From: Rhynchopus sp. YZ270_cl-10 | Lineage: Eukaryota; Euglenozoa; Diplonemea; Diplonemida; Diplonemidae | Direction: 5' to 3' | Assembly (NCBI GenBank): GCA_964035575.1 | Contig: OZ037850.1 | Coordinates: forward strand, 702,501 to 766,500 | DNA: 64,000 bases | Part shown: piece after piece, positions 39,419-49,426 of the stretch | How positions within the stretch are numbered: the stretch's first letter is position 1 | Layout of the letters: every line of letters begins with the position of its first letter | Position numbers and translations under genes: made by a program | Notes under the pieces: model-generated | Databases searched by the model: none | Seen by the model: the letters and a program-made list of their open reading frames with translations, nothing else | What the model was told of the DNA's origin: nothing

Positions 39419-40936
39419 ATGAAGCCAGGTGGGTTTGGAGCGAAGAAAGGTGTGAGTTTGAGTGCACTCAAGGCGCAGACGAAGACCACTGAATTGGAGA
39501 AAGCGGCAAAGGAAAAAACGCAGGAGAAGCCGAGACAGGTTCACACCGATGTGAACCCGGGCAGCCGGGATTTCTTCGGCACAGGAAAGGCAGACCCTAA
39601 GGATGAACAAGCAGCCCCCGTTCTTGAAGTCGGAACAGGCGCATACCAGGTGTCTGGCGCACGCGCTGGTTTGTCAATTTTCGAACAAAGAGTGAAAGCG
39701 ATAACAGGTACCCTGAATAAGATGGCGCCCGAAAAATACGAGACACTGTGCTCCCGACTCGTCGGAGAACATGACGTTCTCAGCGACGACGACATCCTGA
39801 AGAGAACAGTCCAGCTCATTTTCAGCCGTGCTGTGAGTCAGAACGACCTTTGCGCATTATTTGCAGACTTGTGTAATTTGTTTGCGAAGAAGCTTCAAGA
39901 CCAGCCCGAGCGCGCAAAGGAATTTCGCAAGATGCTGCTGAACGCTGTGCAGAATGAGTACGAAATCATGAAGGGTAAATCCGCTTCCGAGATGCCTAAG
40001 CAGAAGCGTTTGGGTGTTGCCCAGTTTGTTGGTGAGCTGTACAACAAGTCGCTTCTGAACCTGCGTGTGATGCAGTTCATCCTTGGGGAGCTTCTGTACG
40101 GAACATGGCCCCCTGCTGAAGATGCAGCGCTGCACCATCCTTCTGAGCTTGATCTTGAGGTGTTGTGCAAGCTTCTGGCAACCACAGGTTCACATATTGA
40201 CAAGGACCCCTCGGGCAACGCTTTCGTGACCGACTACCTCGAAACCATGCAGAAGCTTGCAAAGGTCTCCAAGTACCCTCAGAGAACGCGTTTCATGGTG
40301 CTGGACACAACAGAGCTGAGAGTGCGTGAGTGGGTATGTGCCTCAACAGAATACTATGTACTAGAAACAAAACGACCCTACAGCCTGACACAAACGCGAA
40401 AGCAAAAACACTTAGTGACCAGGAGAAGCTGGATCTCCAGAAGGAAGAGGATAAGTATGTAGTTTTCACACTGTAAATAAATTTATGCACGGCGGCACTT
40501 GTCATATGACATGGTAAAACGATGACATGTGCACATGTCATTTTTATGTTGTTCTGACGTGTCACGCTGACATGAGGCGTCGTGTAACAAAAAAGGAAAC
40601 TGACTTATTGTCTAGGTTGTCATTGCAACTACACAGCCCCAAAAATATTGCGTGGGGCCACTTGCGTGGTGGCTGACGGTTTTCAGATAAAAAAACTTCA
40701 ACATTGACAACAGACTTGCGGGTATGGGACGCGACATCAAATTCAGTGGAGAGAACACTGCATGGGGAAAGGCCGCTGAAATTACAGTGAGGAAGGAGGT
40801 ATGTGGAGAACGGGATGTGTTTAGGAGTCAATTCAACCTATCCTGCTTACAGATTAAGCAAGAGCCTGTGCAGCAGAAGAAGAAGACGGATGGTGATGAC
40901 AAGAAGAAGAAGAAGAACAAGAACAAGAAGAAGTGA
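39419..40936 (+). CDS. MIF4G-domain translation factor-like protein, four exons
   Basis: Proposed exons are 39419-40333, 40423-40454, 40714-40798 and 40853-40936, giving about 371 residues. Donors are GTATGT in all three introns; the acceptor of exon 2 is less certain. Residues about 80-305 form a MIF4G-like helical repeat domain: FEQRVKAITGTLNKMAPEKY, LFADLCNLFAKKL, GVAQFVGELYNKSLL and a final TRFMVLDTTELRVREW, as in eIF4G-family proteins that contact eIF4A or eIF3. The N-terminal 80 residues are Lys/Gly-rich and disordered. The tail contains a Lys-rich run (KKKKKNKNKKK). The protein is short for full eIF4G, so it may be a small eIF4G isoform or a CTIF/PAIP-like factor. Confidence 0.8.
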
Positions 40937-41368
40937 TACCACTTACCCAGACGAGCCCTCCCACAGTGCTAACCAGGGCAAGGGAACGGGAAGGAAGCGG
41001 GGGAGCTTGCATGTGCACGATGATGCTCAATATTTTGTTTTTGTGCATTTTGTTCCTGGAGTCTTTTTTCTTGTGTGCCTGTGTGAGGCCCATTCATCTT
41101 TCAGGCTTTCCTTCCTTTGGGCATTTTCCCACAACACTTTTCCCCCTTCTCACAATTTGGCCTCAAGCGGAAAGCAATGCAACAAATGATTTATCAAAAG
41201 TAAAAGTTAAAAAAGGATACGAGCGCATTCCGTTCCCTTGGAATGCAGGACAAACAAAAAAGAGCACAAAGCAAAATAAATAGCAGTTCATTATATAATG
41301 AGAAAAAAACAAACAAAACAAAACCAGCTGTTGTACAACAGGAGCACCGTGAACGAAAAGCAACTAAA
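40937..41368. other. Spacer without recognised gene
   Basis: Probable 3' untranslated region of the MIF4G gene, followed by AAAC- and A-rich sequence. No gene seen. Confidence 0.5.
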
Positions 41369-42209
41369 CCCCCCCTCTGCATAATATTAAATTACTCGTA
41401 TTATTAATTATCTCGTATTATTAAATATAGCGCGTATTGTTCAATATAACTCATATTATTCAATATAAGTCATATTATTCACATATTCGTATTATTAAAT
41501 AGCGCATTTTTTATTTTTTATTTGCTTTTCCCCCTGTGTTTGTGAACAAAACATGCACGAAGCCCCAGCCAAGACGGGGAGTATTTTTTATTTCGCGAAG
41601 AAAAAAAGCATTTTGGCTGGGCGTTCTCGTATTATTAAATATAAGCACCCATTTTCGTATTATTAAATAATATTCGTATTATTAAATATAACTCGTATTA
41701 TGGTGCTTCCCGGGGGGTGTGCATTTCACAAATTTTCACAAAATGTGACAAGTTTTCACAAATTTTCACAACACGAAAACCGCTACAAAATTGTGAAGGC
41801 TGGTGAAAAGTGGTGAAAAATTGTGAAAAATTGTGAAAAAATGTGAAAAGTTGTGAATTGATTTTTTTTTTTGTGTGCTTTTTTTTTGGGCGGGGTGGTG
41901 ACCCACCCATTGAGGGGTACGCTGGGATTCACAAGATAGAACGTGATGTGGTGTACCTGTGTACCTGTGTACTGTGTGATGTGCGGAAATGACGAGAACT
42001 TGTCCATTTCGGCAAATTGACCCCACCACTGGCCGTACGGATTCCGGAAATGCAAATGCCGGCGTTTAAGAGCTTCACCAACGAGAGAAAAAAGGGTAGT
42101 GAAAAGTTGTGAATAGTTGTGAAAAGTTGTGAATTGAATTGAAAATTTGTGAAATGCATACCCCCCGGGAAGCACCATATTATTAATTTAATATTATGCA
42201 GAGGGGGGG
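41369..42209. mobile_element. MITE-like element with 26-bp terminal inverted repeats, 841 bp
   Basis: The ends are perfect inverted repeats beginning CCCCCCCTCTGCATAATATT and continuing AAATTA. Near the left lie many CGTATTATTAAATAT repeats. An inner inverted pair GGTGCTTCCCGGGGGG (about 41702 and 42159-42174) suggests a second foldback nested inside, filled with GTGAAAAATT repeats. The shared core ATTGACCCCACCACTGGCC occurs at 42017-42035. No clear flanking target duplication and no transposase. Confidence 0.7.
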
Positions 42210-42303
42210 TTTAAAATATATTTTTCAATAGTATCCTGCACCCCTTCTGAAACCACCACCGTTTTCTCAGCTTTTTGTCCATTACACAAAGACAAACATC
42301 AGA

Positions 42304-44000
42304 ATGTCAGAGGGTGGAGTGAGAGAGGCGATATTTTTCTCGTCGGGGTTTGCTGTCAGCAGTTCTCTGCTGGTGGTGATCAATAAATGGGCGCTAGCGG
42401 TATGTGTTGGTGGCTGCACATGTGTCTATTTTTTTCCTCTTCTCTTTTTCAGAATTTTAAGTACGGTGCAACGTTGACGGCAATACAATTCGCATTTTCG
42501 GCACTGATCACTTTTGCTTTGGGTGCAACCGGTGTAGTCGAAGTTGATCCTCTTGAATCGAAGAAAGTCATCGCCTTCATGCCTGCAGTCTGCATGTTCT
42601 ATATTTCAGTATGTCCACGTGTTAGTATCCAACAAGGCCACATATCACATATCACTCATCAACAGGTCGCGACCAACTTGAAACTGTTAGAAGTGGCAAA
42701 CGTTGATACGTACATTGTGGTCCGTTCATTGGTGCCCATATTTACACTTGGTATGTCTTTTTTCCTCTACAAAATGCGTAATCGTGAGACATCTTTCAAG
42801 CTTTTTTTTATCTCTTGTCCGTCGATGTAGGGGTTCACTGGAGCGATTTGTTTGCATTCAAGCCATATATTTTCATTTCCCCCTCCTCCCTACAGCACTT
42901 GAAATGGCGTACCTGAAGCAACCCTGGCCTGGTATCAAAACTGCAGGGTCATTAGTTCTGATCTTCTTGGGTGCCTGCGCGTATGTTTACTTTTTTGTTG
43001 TTGTCTCTTTTTCTCTTGGATTGTTCCTGAAAATACCTGAACTACATGTCAGGGACATAATGATTTGCACGACAAGGCAGACTCTCTCATGACCCCTGGG
43101 CGATGCAATCCTTTTAATGGTTCCAACGTTTTAAAGTCTATGTTGATGCACATTAACCTCTTTCATCACTCAGATACGTTGCCGACGGGTACAAGACCAT
43201 CTACTGGGGTGCGTACTCATATGCCTTGATGTATCTGATTGCCTTTACCATTGACCAGGTATGTATTTCTCACCAATGATGTCTCGCCTGGTAAGGCTGC
43301 TAGTGCCGCTGCACTACCTTATTTATTTCGAAAATTTTGCTCGGTGGTACCGGCACTGCCAATGACACTACCAAGGTTTTTTTTCTTCTTTTTTGTTTTT
43401 GGCTTTAAAAAACTGGTAGTGCCTGGCACTACCCTAATTTTATTTTCCATTTTTTTATGTCTTATTTTTTTGTAGGTGCTGATCAAGAAGATTGTGACTG
43501 ATGTGAAGCTGACAAGGTGGGGCCTTGTGTACTACAACAACCTGCTTGCCTTGGTCCTCATGCCTGCAGGAGTTATCGTGACTGGTGAGTACAGAAAGCT
43601 GTTCGAAACTGTGAATTCTGGGGAGTTCTCGGCCGGTCTGGCGAAGACCGAAGTGCAGTTGCCGGTTGCGATGAGTTGCCTGTTTGGGCTCTCCATCTCG
43701 TTCTTTGCGCTCAACTGCAGAAAGGCGCTCACGGCCACTGCATTCACTGTACTCGGTGTTGTGTGCAAATTCGGAACTGTCTTTGTCAACACTGTTGTCT
43801 GGGATAACCACGCATCGACAATGGGTATCTTCTATGTGTGCATATGCCTCTCCGGTGGTATTCTCTTCCAGCAGTTCCAAGGCACACAAATGATCACCCC
43901 AGCCAAGAAGGTCGAGAAGCAGGAGAAGTTCGAAGATATCGAAAACGAGCCGTTGAAAACAGATGATTCGCTTGTGAACAAGAAAGACGACAACCAATGA
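42304..44000 (+). CDS. Nucleotide-sugar transporter, GDP-mannose transporter family, six exons
   Basis: Exons are 42304-42399, 42453-42608, 42666-42750, 42896-42980, 43174-43258 and 43476-44000; every donor is GTATGT and the total is 343 residues. The protein is a multi-span membrane antiporter that would move GDP-sugar into the Golgi or ER. Family features are SSSLLVVINKWAL at the start, NVDTYIVVRSLVPIFTLALEM, the repeat-end GSLVLIFLGACAYV, TRWGLVYYNNLLAL, and NCRKALTATAFTVLGVVCKF, comparable to the substrate-binding helix of plant and fungal GDP-mannose transporters. The C-terminus is charged and cytosolic-looking (KKVEKQEKFEDIENEP). Three successive internal exons are each exactly 85 nt. 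Substrate is inferred from the family. Confidence 0.85.
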
Positions 44001-46227
44001 GTCCGTTTCTTTTTTCTCTTCCATTTTCTTTCTTTCTTCTTCTTCTTTCCCCCCCAGCATTCGGTTTGCACCTGAGGAGTGAGAAGGGCCAGCAACAAAA
44101 GCCAAAGCTCTGTTAAGAAGACAAGGCCTCGCGTTGTTGTTGCGCGCTTCGGGAGGGGGATGGGTATATGGCATTTTTTTTTATATATTTTGTTGTTTCC
44201 GGTGGGAAATTAATCGCTTTCTTACAAAGACCCACACCCCACTCAGCCCACTATCTTTCCTTACGCCCTTTTTGTGGTCTTTCGAGAGCCTCCGAGAGTC
44301 TCGTTTGTATTCAATTGACTCGACGAATATAAAAAAGTTACAACCCTTTTATGACATTTGGGCCGGAAGCGATCTTAGTTGTTCTTTAAAAGGCTACCAT
44401 TATTTTGTGTATTCAAATTCTTGACAAAGAAGTAGAAAAAAAAAAAAAAGGGAATTGTGCAACACCAGCAACTACACTATCCCAATTTCAAGGAAATGTA
44501 AACTATAAGATGGTTGTGTTGCCTGATCTGTGAGTCTTTTTTTTTTTTAAACCACAAACTCTTTTCCGGAAAAAGGAAGAAAAAAAACGAACAGCGTTGT
44601 TTTTCCATACATTCCCCCGATACCCCCTTTTATGATTGACAAAGTCTGTCTTGATCGGTGATCAAAGACCCTTCTAAAGTGAGTACGAAAAGCAGGGTTT
44701 GCTATTGCAGATTTCGTACAGTTCTCTTTGTTCTTCCAACACAAGCAAAACAGCCGTTGGGATTGGTTGCCACACCACCAAACCATCGGTTACCCTTTTT
44801 TTTTTTCAAAGACCATTTGTTTGTGTTGTATTCCGTTTTCCATATCTCTAACTTTCACCTTTCCATGCCCCCCTTTTTTATTCTCATGAGCACGTGACCA
44901 TTTCTTTTTTGTTTCACGCACAAAAAAAAAATTAAAAATGTTCTCTACCTTTTTAGTGCTATCAACTCCGTAGTTCGATCACTCTTGTTCCGTTTGCCAG
45001 GAGGTGCGCTTCGTTCCATGCACTCTCCATATTTTCCCCCCCCTTATCTGAATGCCTGAAGAGCTCTGTGATTGGATAAACCACAGAGATTAATTGCCTG
45101 CTTTCGTTTGAATATTTCAATTTCGAGAAGGCATAACGACCTTTTTTGTAGTCATGAAATTGTTACAATAGTCACAATACTTACCTTCTAAAACAAACCA
45201 GGGAAGGAACGCAAGCTAAAGGTTATAGTGTACAATATTAAACGTCTTCGAGTATCATGCCAAGTTTGTATGCAACGGGAGATTTGTTTTCAAAACCAAA
45301 TCACATTTTTGAGTTTTTTTTTTCCGTTGCTCCCGCCGTTCCAGGGGTTTTCAGGATGATTCAGGATGATTTTCAAAATGGGGGTGGCGTGCTAACTAAC
45401 CAATTGCCTACGTTGGGATTCGTAGTTAGCAGAATGCAGGGAATTTCAACTCTCAGCGTTCAACCAGGATTTTTTTCAGCTTATCTAGTCTCCTGCTTGT
45501 CATTACGTATTGTCTTATTTGCGTCTTTTTTGACTCCTGTTTTTCCCGACGCTTTCACCCCACGACAACATCACGACTGCTCCCCTCGCCCGCCTTTGCC
45601 ATTCTATGCTCATTCCCAACGGTGACTGGTGATTTAGCATAATTTTTCTGGCCAGATGGCTACATGGTCTTAGTGATAGGATTTTTTTGGTGCCAATAGC
45701 AACCATATTACCCTCAATCTTTTGGATCAGGTCATGGTCAGAACTAAATATCTCCCAAAGAAAAGAACAGAAAAAAAGAGGGGGTTTTTTAACAGCCCCT
45801 GATGAACCCTTTTGTCAAATGACATTCACCGTCACGAATCTTGCCCCATCCAGTCCCCCCCTTTGTGACCACCATGGTTATGTCAACCGAAAAGATAGAG
45901 GTTCATTATAAAGAAACGATGTTATATTTTCTAAAAAAAAATGCACATCCTTCGGGTGACGGTGCTAAAATTTCGAAGAAGAAACAAAACAAAAATAAAG
46001 CAAAAAAAAAAATTAAGATGATGCCTGCTATGGCAAACAAACGACAACAAATAAAAAGCTACACAACTATCATATTTGATTTGCCAACAGTTTTTGTGGA
46101 GATGAGTGTTTTTGGGCACGACCAACTTTCCATGGAAGTTTGTCTTCAACGCGTTTGCTCACTCCCCCTCTTTCTCACCCTGACCTCACCTATCCACCAA
46201 AAAGTAATCAACAAAAAGAAACCGACA
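44001..46227. other. 2.2-kb spacer without recognised gene
   Basis: Long homopolymer runs and pyrimidine tracts; several short open frames lack domains or plausible starts. I see nothing supportable here apart from the probable 5' leader of the prefoldin gene (pyrimidine-rich from about 46150). Confidence 0.5.
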
Positions 46228-46665
46228 ATGTCCGGAGAGGTGGCAGCAGCAGAAGCAGCAAAGCCTGAGCAGCTTTCCCAGGAACAGCTCCAAATGAAGT
46301 ACTCCTATCTGAAGCAGGAATATGACCAGTACGCACAGAAAATAGCTGAAATGGACAATGAGAAACACGAGCACCAGCTCGTTCTTAAGGCGCTTGAGCC
46401 CCTGGAGGCTACGCGGAAATGCTACAGGTCTATTAACGGTGTTCTCGTGGAGCGCACAGCTGACCAGGTGATTCCCACCATCAAAGACTCCATTGAAAAG
46501 CTTGATGAGGTTCTCCAAAAGCTGAACGCGCAAGCCGCATCGAAGAACAAAGAACTGCAGGACTTCGTGGAGGAGCACAACGTGTCGGCAAAACAGAGCG
46601 CAGAACAGGCAGAGGAACAGCCGAAGGAGAAGAAGGAGAAGTCGGCTGGGGGTGTGCTCGCATAG
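46228..46665 (+). CDS. PFD2: Prefoldin subunit 2
   Basis: The protein is 145 residues. It is a beta-type subunit of the hexameric prefoldin chaperone that hands unfolded actin and tubulin to the cytosolic chaperonin. Two long coiled-coil helices (about 15-55 and 85-125) flank the beta hairpin with CYRSINGVLVERTADQVIP, the hallmark of subunit 2. EHQLVLKALEPLEATRKCYR is conserved. The N-terminus is Ala-rich (MSGEVAAAEAAKPEQ), the C-terminus Glu/Lys-rich. The start at 46228 was chosen because upstream in-frame ATGs lie in low-complexity leader. Single exon. Confidence 0.92.
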   Translation: MSGEVAAAEAAKPEQLSQEQLQMKYSYLKQEYDQYAQKIAEMDNEKHEHQLVLKALEPLEATRKCYRSINGVLVERTADQVIPTIKDSIEKLDEVLQKLNAQAASKNKELQDFVEEHNVSAKQSAEQAEEQPKEKKEKSAGGVLA

Positions 46666-47492
46666 TGTCTCAGGCTCCCCGTGCCGTGCTTTGCGAACAA
46701 AATAAACATAGTGAGAAAAAAAAAGACAACGAGAAGGAGGAAAAGGGGATGGGGCTGGGGGGGAAGGGTTACCGTGTAGTGTGTGTTTTGTGTTTTGCTA
46801 GATTAACAAAAAAATGTTGAGGATGAGAAGGGAAAAAAAAAAGCACCAAAAATATGCAAAAAAAATAAACAAAAACAGAGATGCTTTGAGGGAGAGAAAA
46901 ACGTTTATAAAAAAATATTGAAGGAAAGAGAAGAACTGAGAATTTTTATACGAGGAAACAAAATGTGAAGGTCATCATGAAGTGCTGACTACATGTTTGT
47001 CATATTTTCAAAATCAAATTTTTTTAAGAAAAAAACTTTATCACATGCTGTGTTGTCGTCCTCTCGCACACCTTTTTTTAACCTTTTTCATTATTTTTTT
47101 GAATTCTTCGGAATCTTTCAAAAAGAATTTTCCCAAATGGACAAGCGATACGTCAGCCAGCATGAAAAAAACCACAACAACGAAAGTTTTTTTTTTCCTC
47201 GACAGAGAAAAACGAGTCTGTAAAGTATCGTAGTCTTTCATGACTTTGTATGGATTCTGCATTATTTTCTCTCTTTTGACAATGGCGAAAAGTCGATACT
47301 GTAAAAAAAAACGGAAACAGCAAACAAATGGCAAACTTCTCAAAATAACGTCCCCTTCTTCTCCCCACAGCCTCCTTTCATTCATTTTTTTTAAACCTTT
47401 CGTACTGCTGTTACCAACTTACCAAATTTGACTCAGTGCACACATTACCAGTACCTCTCCCGCTCCTTAGCGCTCTTACCTTCCTTTTCAAT
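46666..47492. other. Spacer without recognised gene
   Basis: A-rich and T-rich sequence with AATAAA-like words after the prefoldin stop (AAAATAAACATAG near 46700). No gene seen until the HAD protein. Confidence 0.5.
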
Positions 47493-48107
47493 ATGTGTGT
47501 AGGGACACGCTTGCGCTATAAGCAACATACTCAGTTGACAAGAAACCTTGCTGCAACAGCACGCCGGCACGTCAAATCAAGGCAAAAGGAGAAGTACCAA
47601 CCATTGCCGCCTCCGAAACAGGGGTATCGTGTCTTTTGTGATCTTGATGGTGTTTTGGCAGACTTTGAACGTGGTGCTGCATTGCTCGGGGTTACCCCTG
47701 AGACATTGAAGACGAAACCCCGGTGGAGCTGGAAGACTATTAGCAGTGCGGATAATTTCTTTGCAAGGTTGGAGTGGATGGAGAATGCACAGGAGTTGTG
47801 GGTGGACATTGAGAGACATACGCCTATCGTTTTGACTGGGCTTCCGATGGGGGAGTGGGCACCTCCCCAGAAGGTGGCATGGTGCAAAACAAACCTCGTG
47901 CCCTCGCCATGCGTGATCACCTGCATGCGCAACGAGAAGCAGCAGTTTTCCTCCTACGGAAACATCCTCATTGATGATAATGAACGCTCCTGTAAAGAAT
48001 GGAGCAGTCGTGGCGGCGATGCTGTCTTCCACGACCCACAAGACATCCCCAAAACAATAAAAGAACTGAACTCAATCGTCGCAAAGTTTCAGGCCACATC
48101 CGCATAG
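47493..48107 (+). CDS. HAD-family hydrolase, 5'-nucleotidase-like, possibly mitochondrial
   Basis: From the ATG at 47493 the protein has 204 residues; an earlier in-frame ATG at 47436 would add 19 hydrophobic residues. HAD motifs are motif I FCDLDGVLADF, motif II VLTGLP, the lysine in QKVAWCKTNL and motif IV LIDDNERSCKEW. This order and spacing fit the small phosphatases related to deoxyribonucleotidases. The N-terminal about 35 residues are rich in Arg, Lys, Thr and Gln without acids (TRLRYKQHTQLTRNLAATAR), like a mitochondrial targeting sequence. Substrate is not readable from sequence. Confidence 0.8.
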   Translation: MCVGTRLRYKQHTQLTRNLAATARRHVKSRQKEKYQPLPPPKQGYRVFCDLDGVLADFERGAALLGVTPETLKTKPRWSWKTISSADNFFARLEWMENAQELWVDIERHTPIVLTGLPMGEWAPPQKVAWCKTNLVPSPCVITCMRNEKQQFSSYGNILIDDNERSCKEWSSRGGDAVFHDPQDIPKTIKELNSIVAKFQATSA

Positions 48108-48275
48108 ACACTCCATGAAGTGGCGGATGCTTGTAGAGCGGGGGTGGGGTGGGCGGCCCGGTGTTCGTTGAGGCCTGATGGTTCAACCGCGAGACAACTC
48201 CCTTTTTTTTAAAAAAATTGCCGTTAAATTTCCTAAACACCACACCACTCACCCCACTTAGAATAAGACAACACG

Positions 48276-49016
48276 ATGCCACCTTCCGTAGTTGTTTTTG
48301 GGGGGACCGGGTTTGTTGGGTCGCGGGTGATGGAGAAGCTGTCGGAGCGTGGGGTTGTGTCACGCGCTGTGTCACGTGGAGGGAAGCAGCCGTGGCACTT
48401 GACAAAGAAACACTCTGGTGACCTGCCTGGGACGGAGTGGGTGAAATGCGACGCGCAGAACATCGACCCTGCGTTGCTGGAAGGTGCGGATTGTGTTATC
48501 ACCCTCATCGGCTCACCCCCCATCCCCTCGCTCACGAAGTCGGTCTACGAGCACCAGTTGCTGATGAACGGACAGACGAACGTCAATGTCATCAACGCCG
48601 CCAAGGCAGCTAACGTCAAACGCGTTGTTCTCCTCAGCGCCTCCATCCCGTACCCACTCCAAATGGAAGGTTACGGCTACTTTCAAGGGAAGAAGATGGC
48701 CAGGCAGCACCTCGAAGCCTTTACCGCAGAGATGCAGGACCGTCAAGGTGTTGTGCTCAAGCCAGGAATGATCTACGGAACACGCCACACCGACTCCATC
48801 GGCATTCCGTTGACACCGTTTATGAAGCCGCTTTCCTGTATCCACTCTTTAGTGAAGAAGAATGTGTGCTCCTCTGTGACTGCCATTGATGCTCCTGTTG
48901 ACATGGAGCAAGTGGCGGAGGTGATTGTTCACTATGCATGCGAGGCAGACCTATGCCCTGGCTATCGTGAGTTGGAGAACGATGCCTTGATTGAGTTTAA
49001 GGCCAAGGACATTTAA
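48276..49016 (+). CDS. Atypical short-chain dehydrogenase (NDUFA9/Coq11-like)
   Basis: The protein is 246 residues. It has a Rossmann nucleotide-binding start, VVVFGGTGFVGSRVMEKL (GxxGxxG), CVITLIGSPP after strand 4, and the Y-x3-K-like GYFQGKKMARQHLEAF. The overall layout matches the NDUFA9-related group of NAD(P)-binding proteins, which includes yeast Coq11 and complex I subunit 39 kDa. Length is close to Coq11. A mitochondrial redox or coenzyme Q role is inference. It lies 168 bases after the HAD gene in the same direction. Confidence 0.82.
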   Translation: MPPSVVVFGGTGFVGSRVMEKLSERGVVSRAVSRGGKQPWHLTKKHSGDLPGTEWVKCDAQNIDPALLEGADCVITLIGSPPIPSLTKSVYEHQLLMNGQTNVNVINAAKAANVKRVVLLSASIPYPLQMEGYGYFQGKKMARQHLEAFTAEMQDRQGVVLKPGMIYGTRHTDSIGIPLTPFMKPLSCIHSLVKKNVCSSVTAIDAPVDMEQVAEVIVHYACEADLCPGYRELENDALIEFKAKDI

Positions 49017-49162
49017 GAAGCAGATGCACACCGAGAGAGCGATCCGCGCACAATGGGGAATCTTCTAACACTCATCTACCCTCACCCAACCATTCTGTCC
49101 CCACAATGTGCTAAGATAATGTTTCTCTCTCTCTCTTTTGTTGCACTTTTAACATCTCTTTT

Positions 49163-49318
49163 ACGGTGGCCCAAGGTCCGCTGCGGGATACCCTGCATGG
49201 AGTCTAGGGTCCGATGCGCATCCCGCGTGGACCCTAGACCCCGAGGTTCCCAGGCCACCGTGGTTGTCTTTATTGCTCGATTCTTCATTACCCGCAGTTC
49301 GGTTGTAATCAACCGAAC
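49163..49318 (+). ncRNA. Structured segment before the P450 gene (candidate)
   Basis: ACGGTGGCC (49163-49171) pairs with GGCCACCGT (49253-49261). Inside, TCTAGGGTCC (49203-49212) pairs with GGACCCTAGA (49229-49238). A third perfect stem, GTTCGGTTG/CAACCGAAC, spans 49297-49318 with loop TAAT. This could be a folded untranslated region, a small RNA or a MITE remnant. No family recognised. Confidence 0.3.
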
Positions 49319-49426
49319 CACCGCATATTGCACAACGATTTCCCCTCCCACTTCCCCCCTCCCTATTTCATAGTCACCACCCTTGGTCCTTTCTCCTCCC
49401 CTCCCTTTCAACTTCACTCAGTATTC

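Noticed and set aside
42181-42200. TAATATTA word resembling a rolling-circle origin nonamer
   Set aside because: It lies in the AT-rich terminal repeat of a MITE with no Rep gene; the word is expected there.
45257-45625. 122-codon open frame in the spacer before prefoldin
   Set aside because: No domain, atypical composition and no leader resembling the neighbouring genes.
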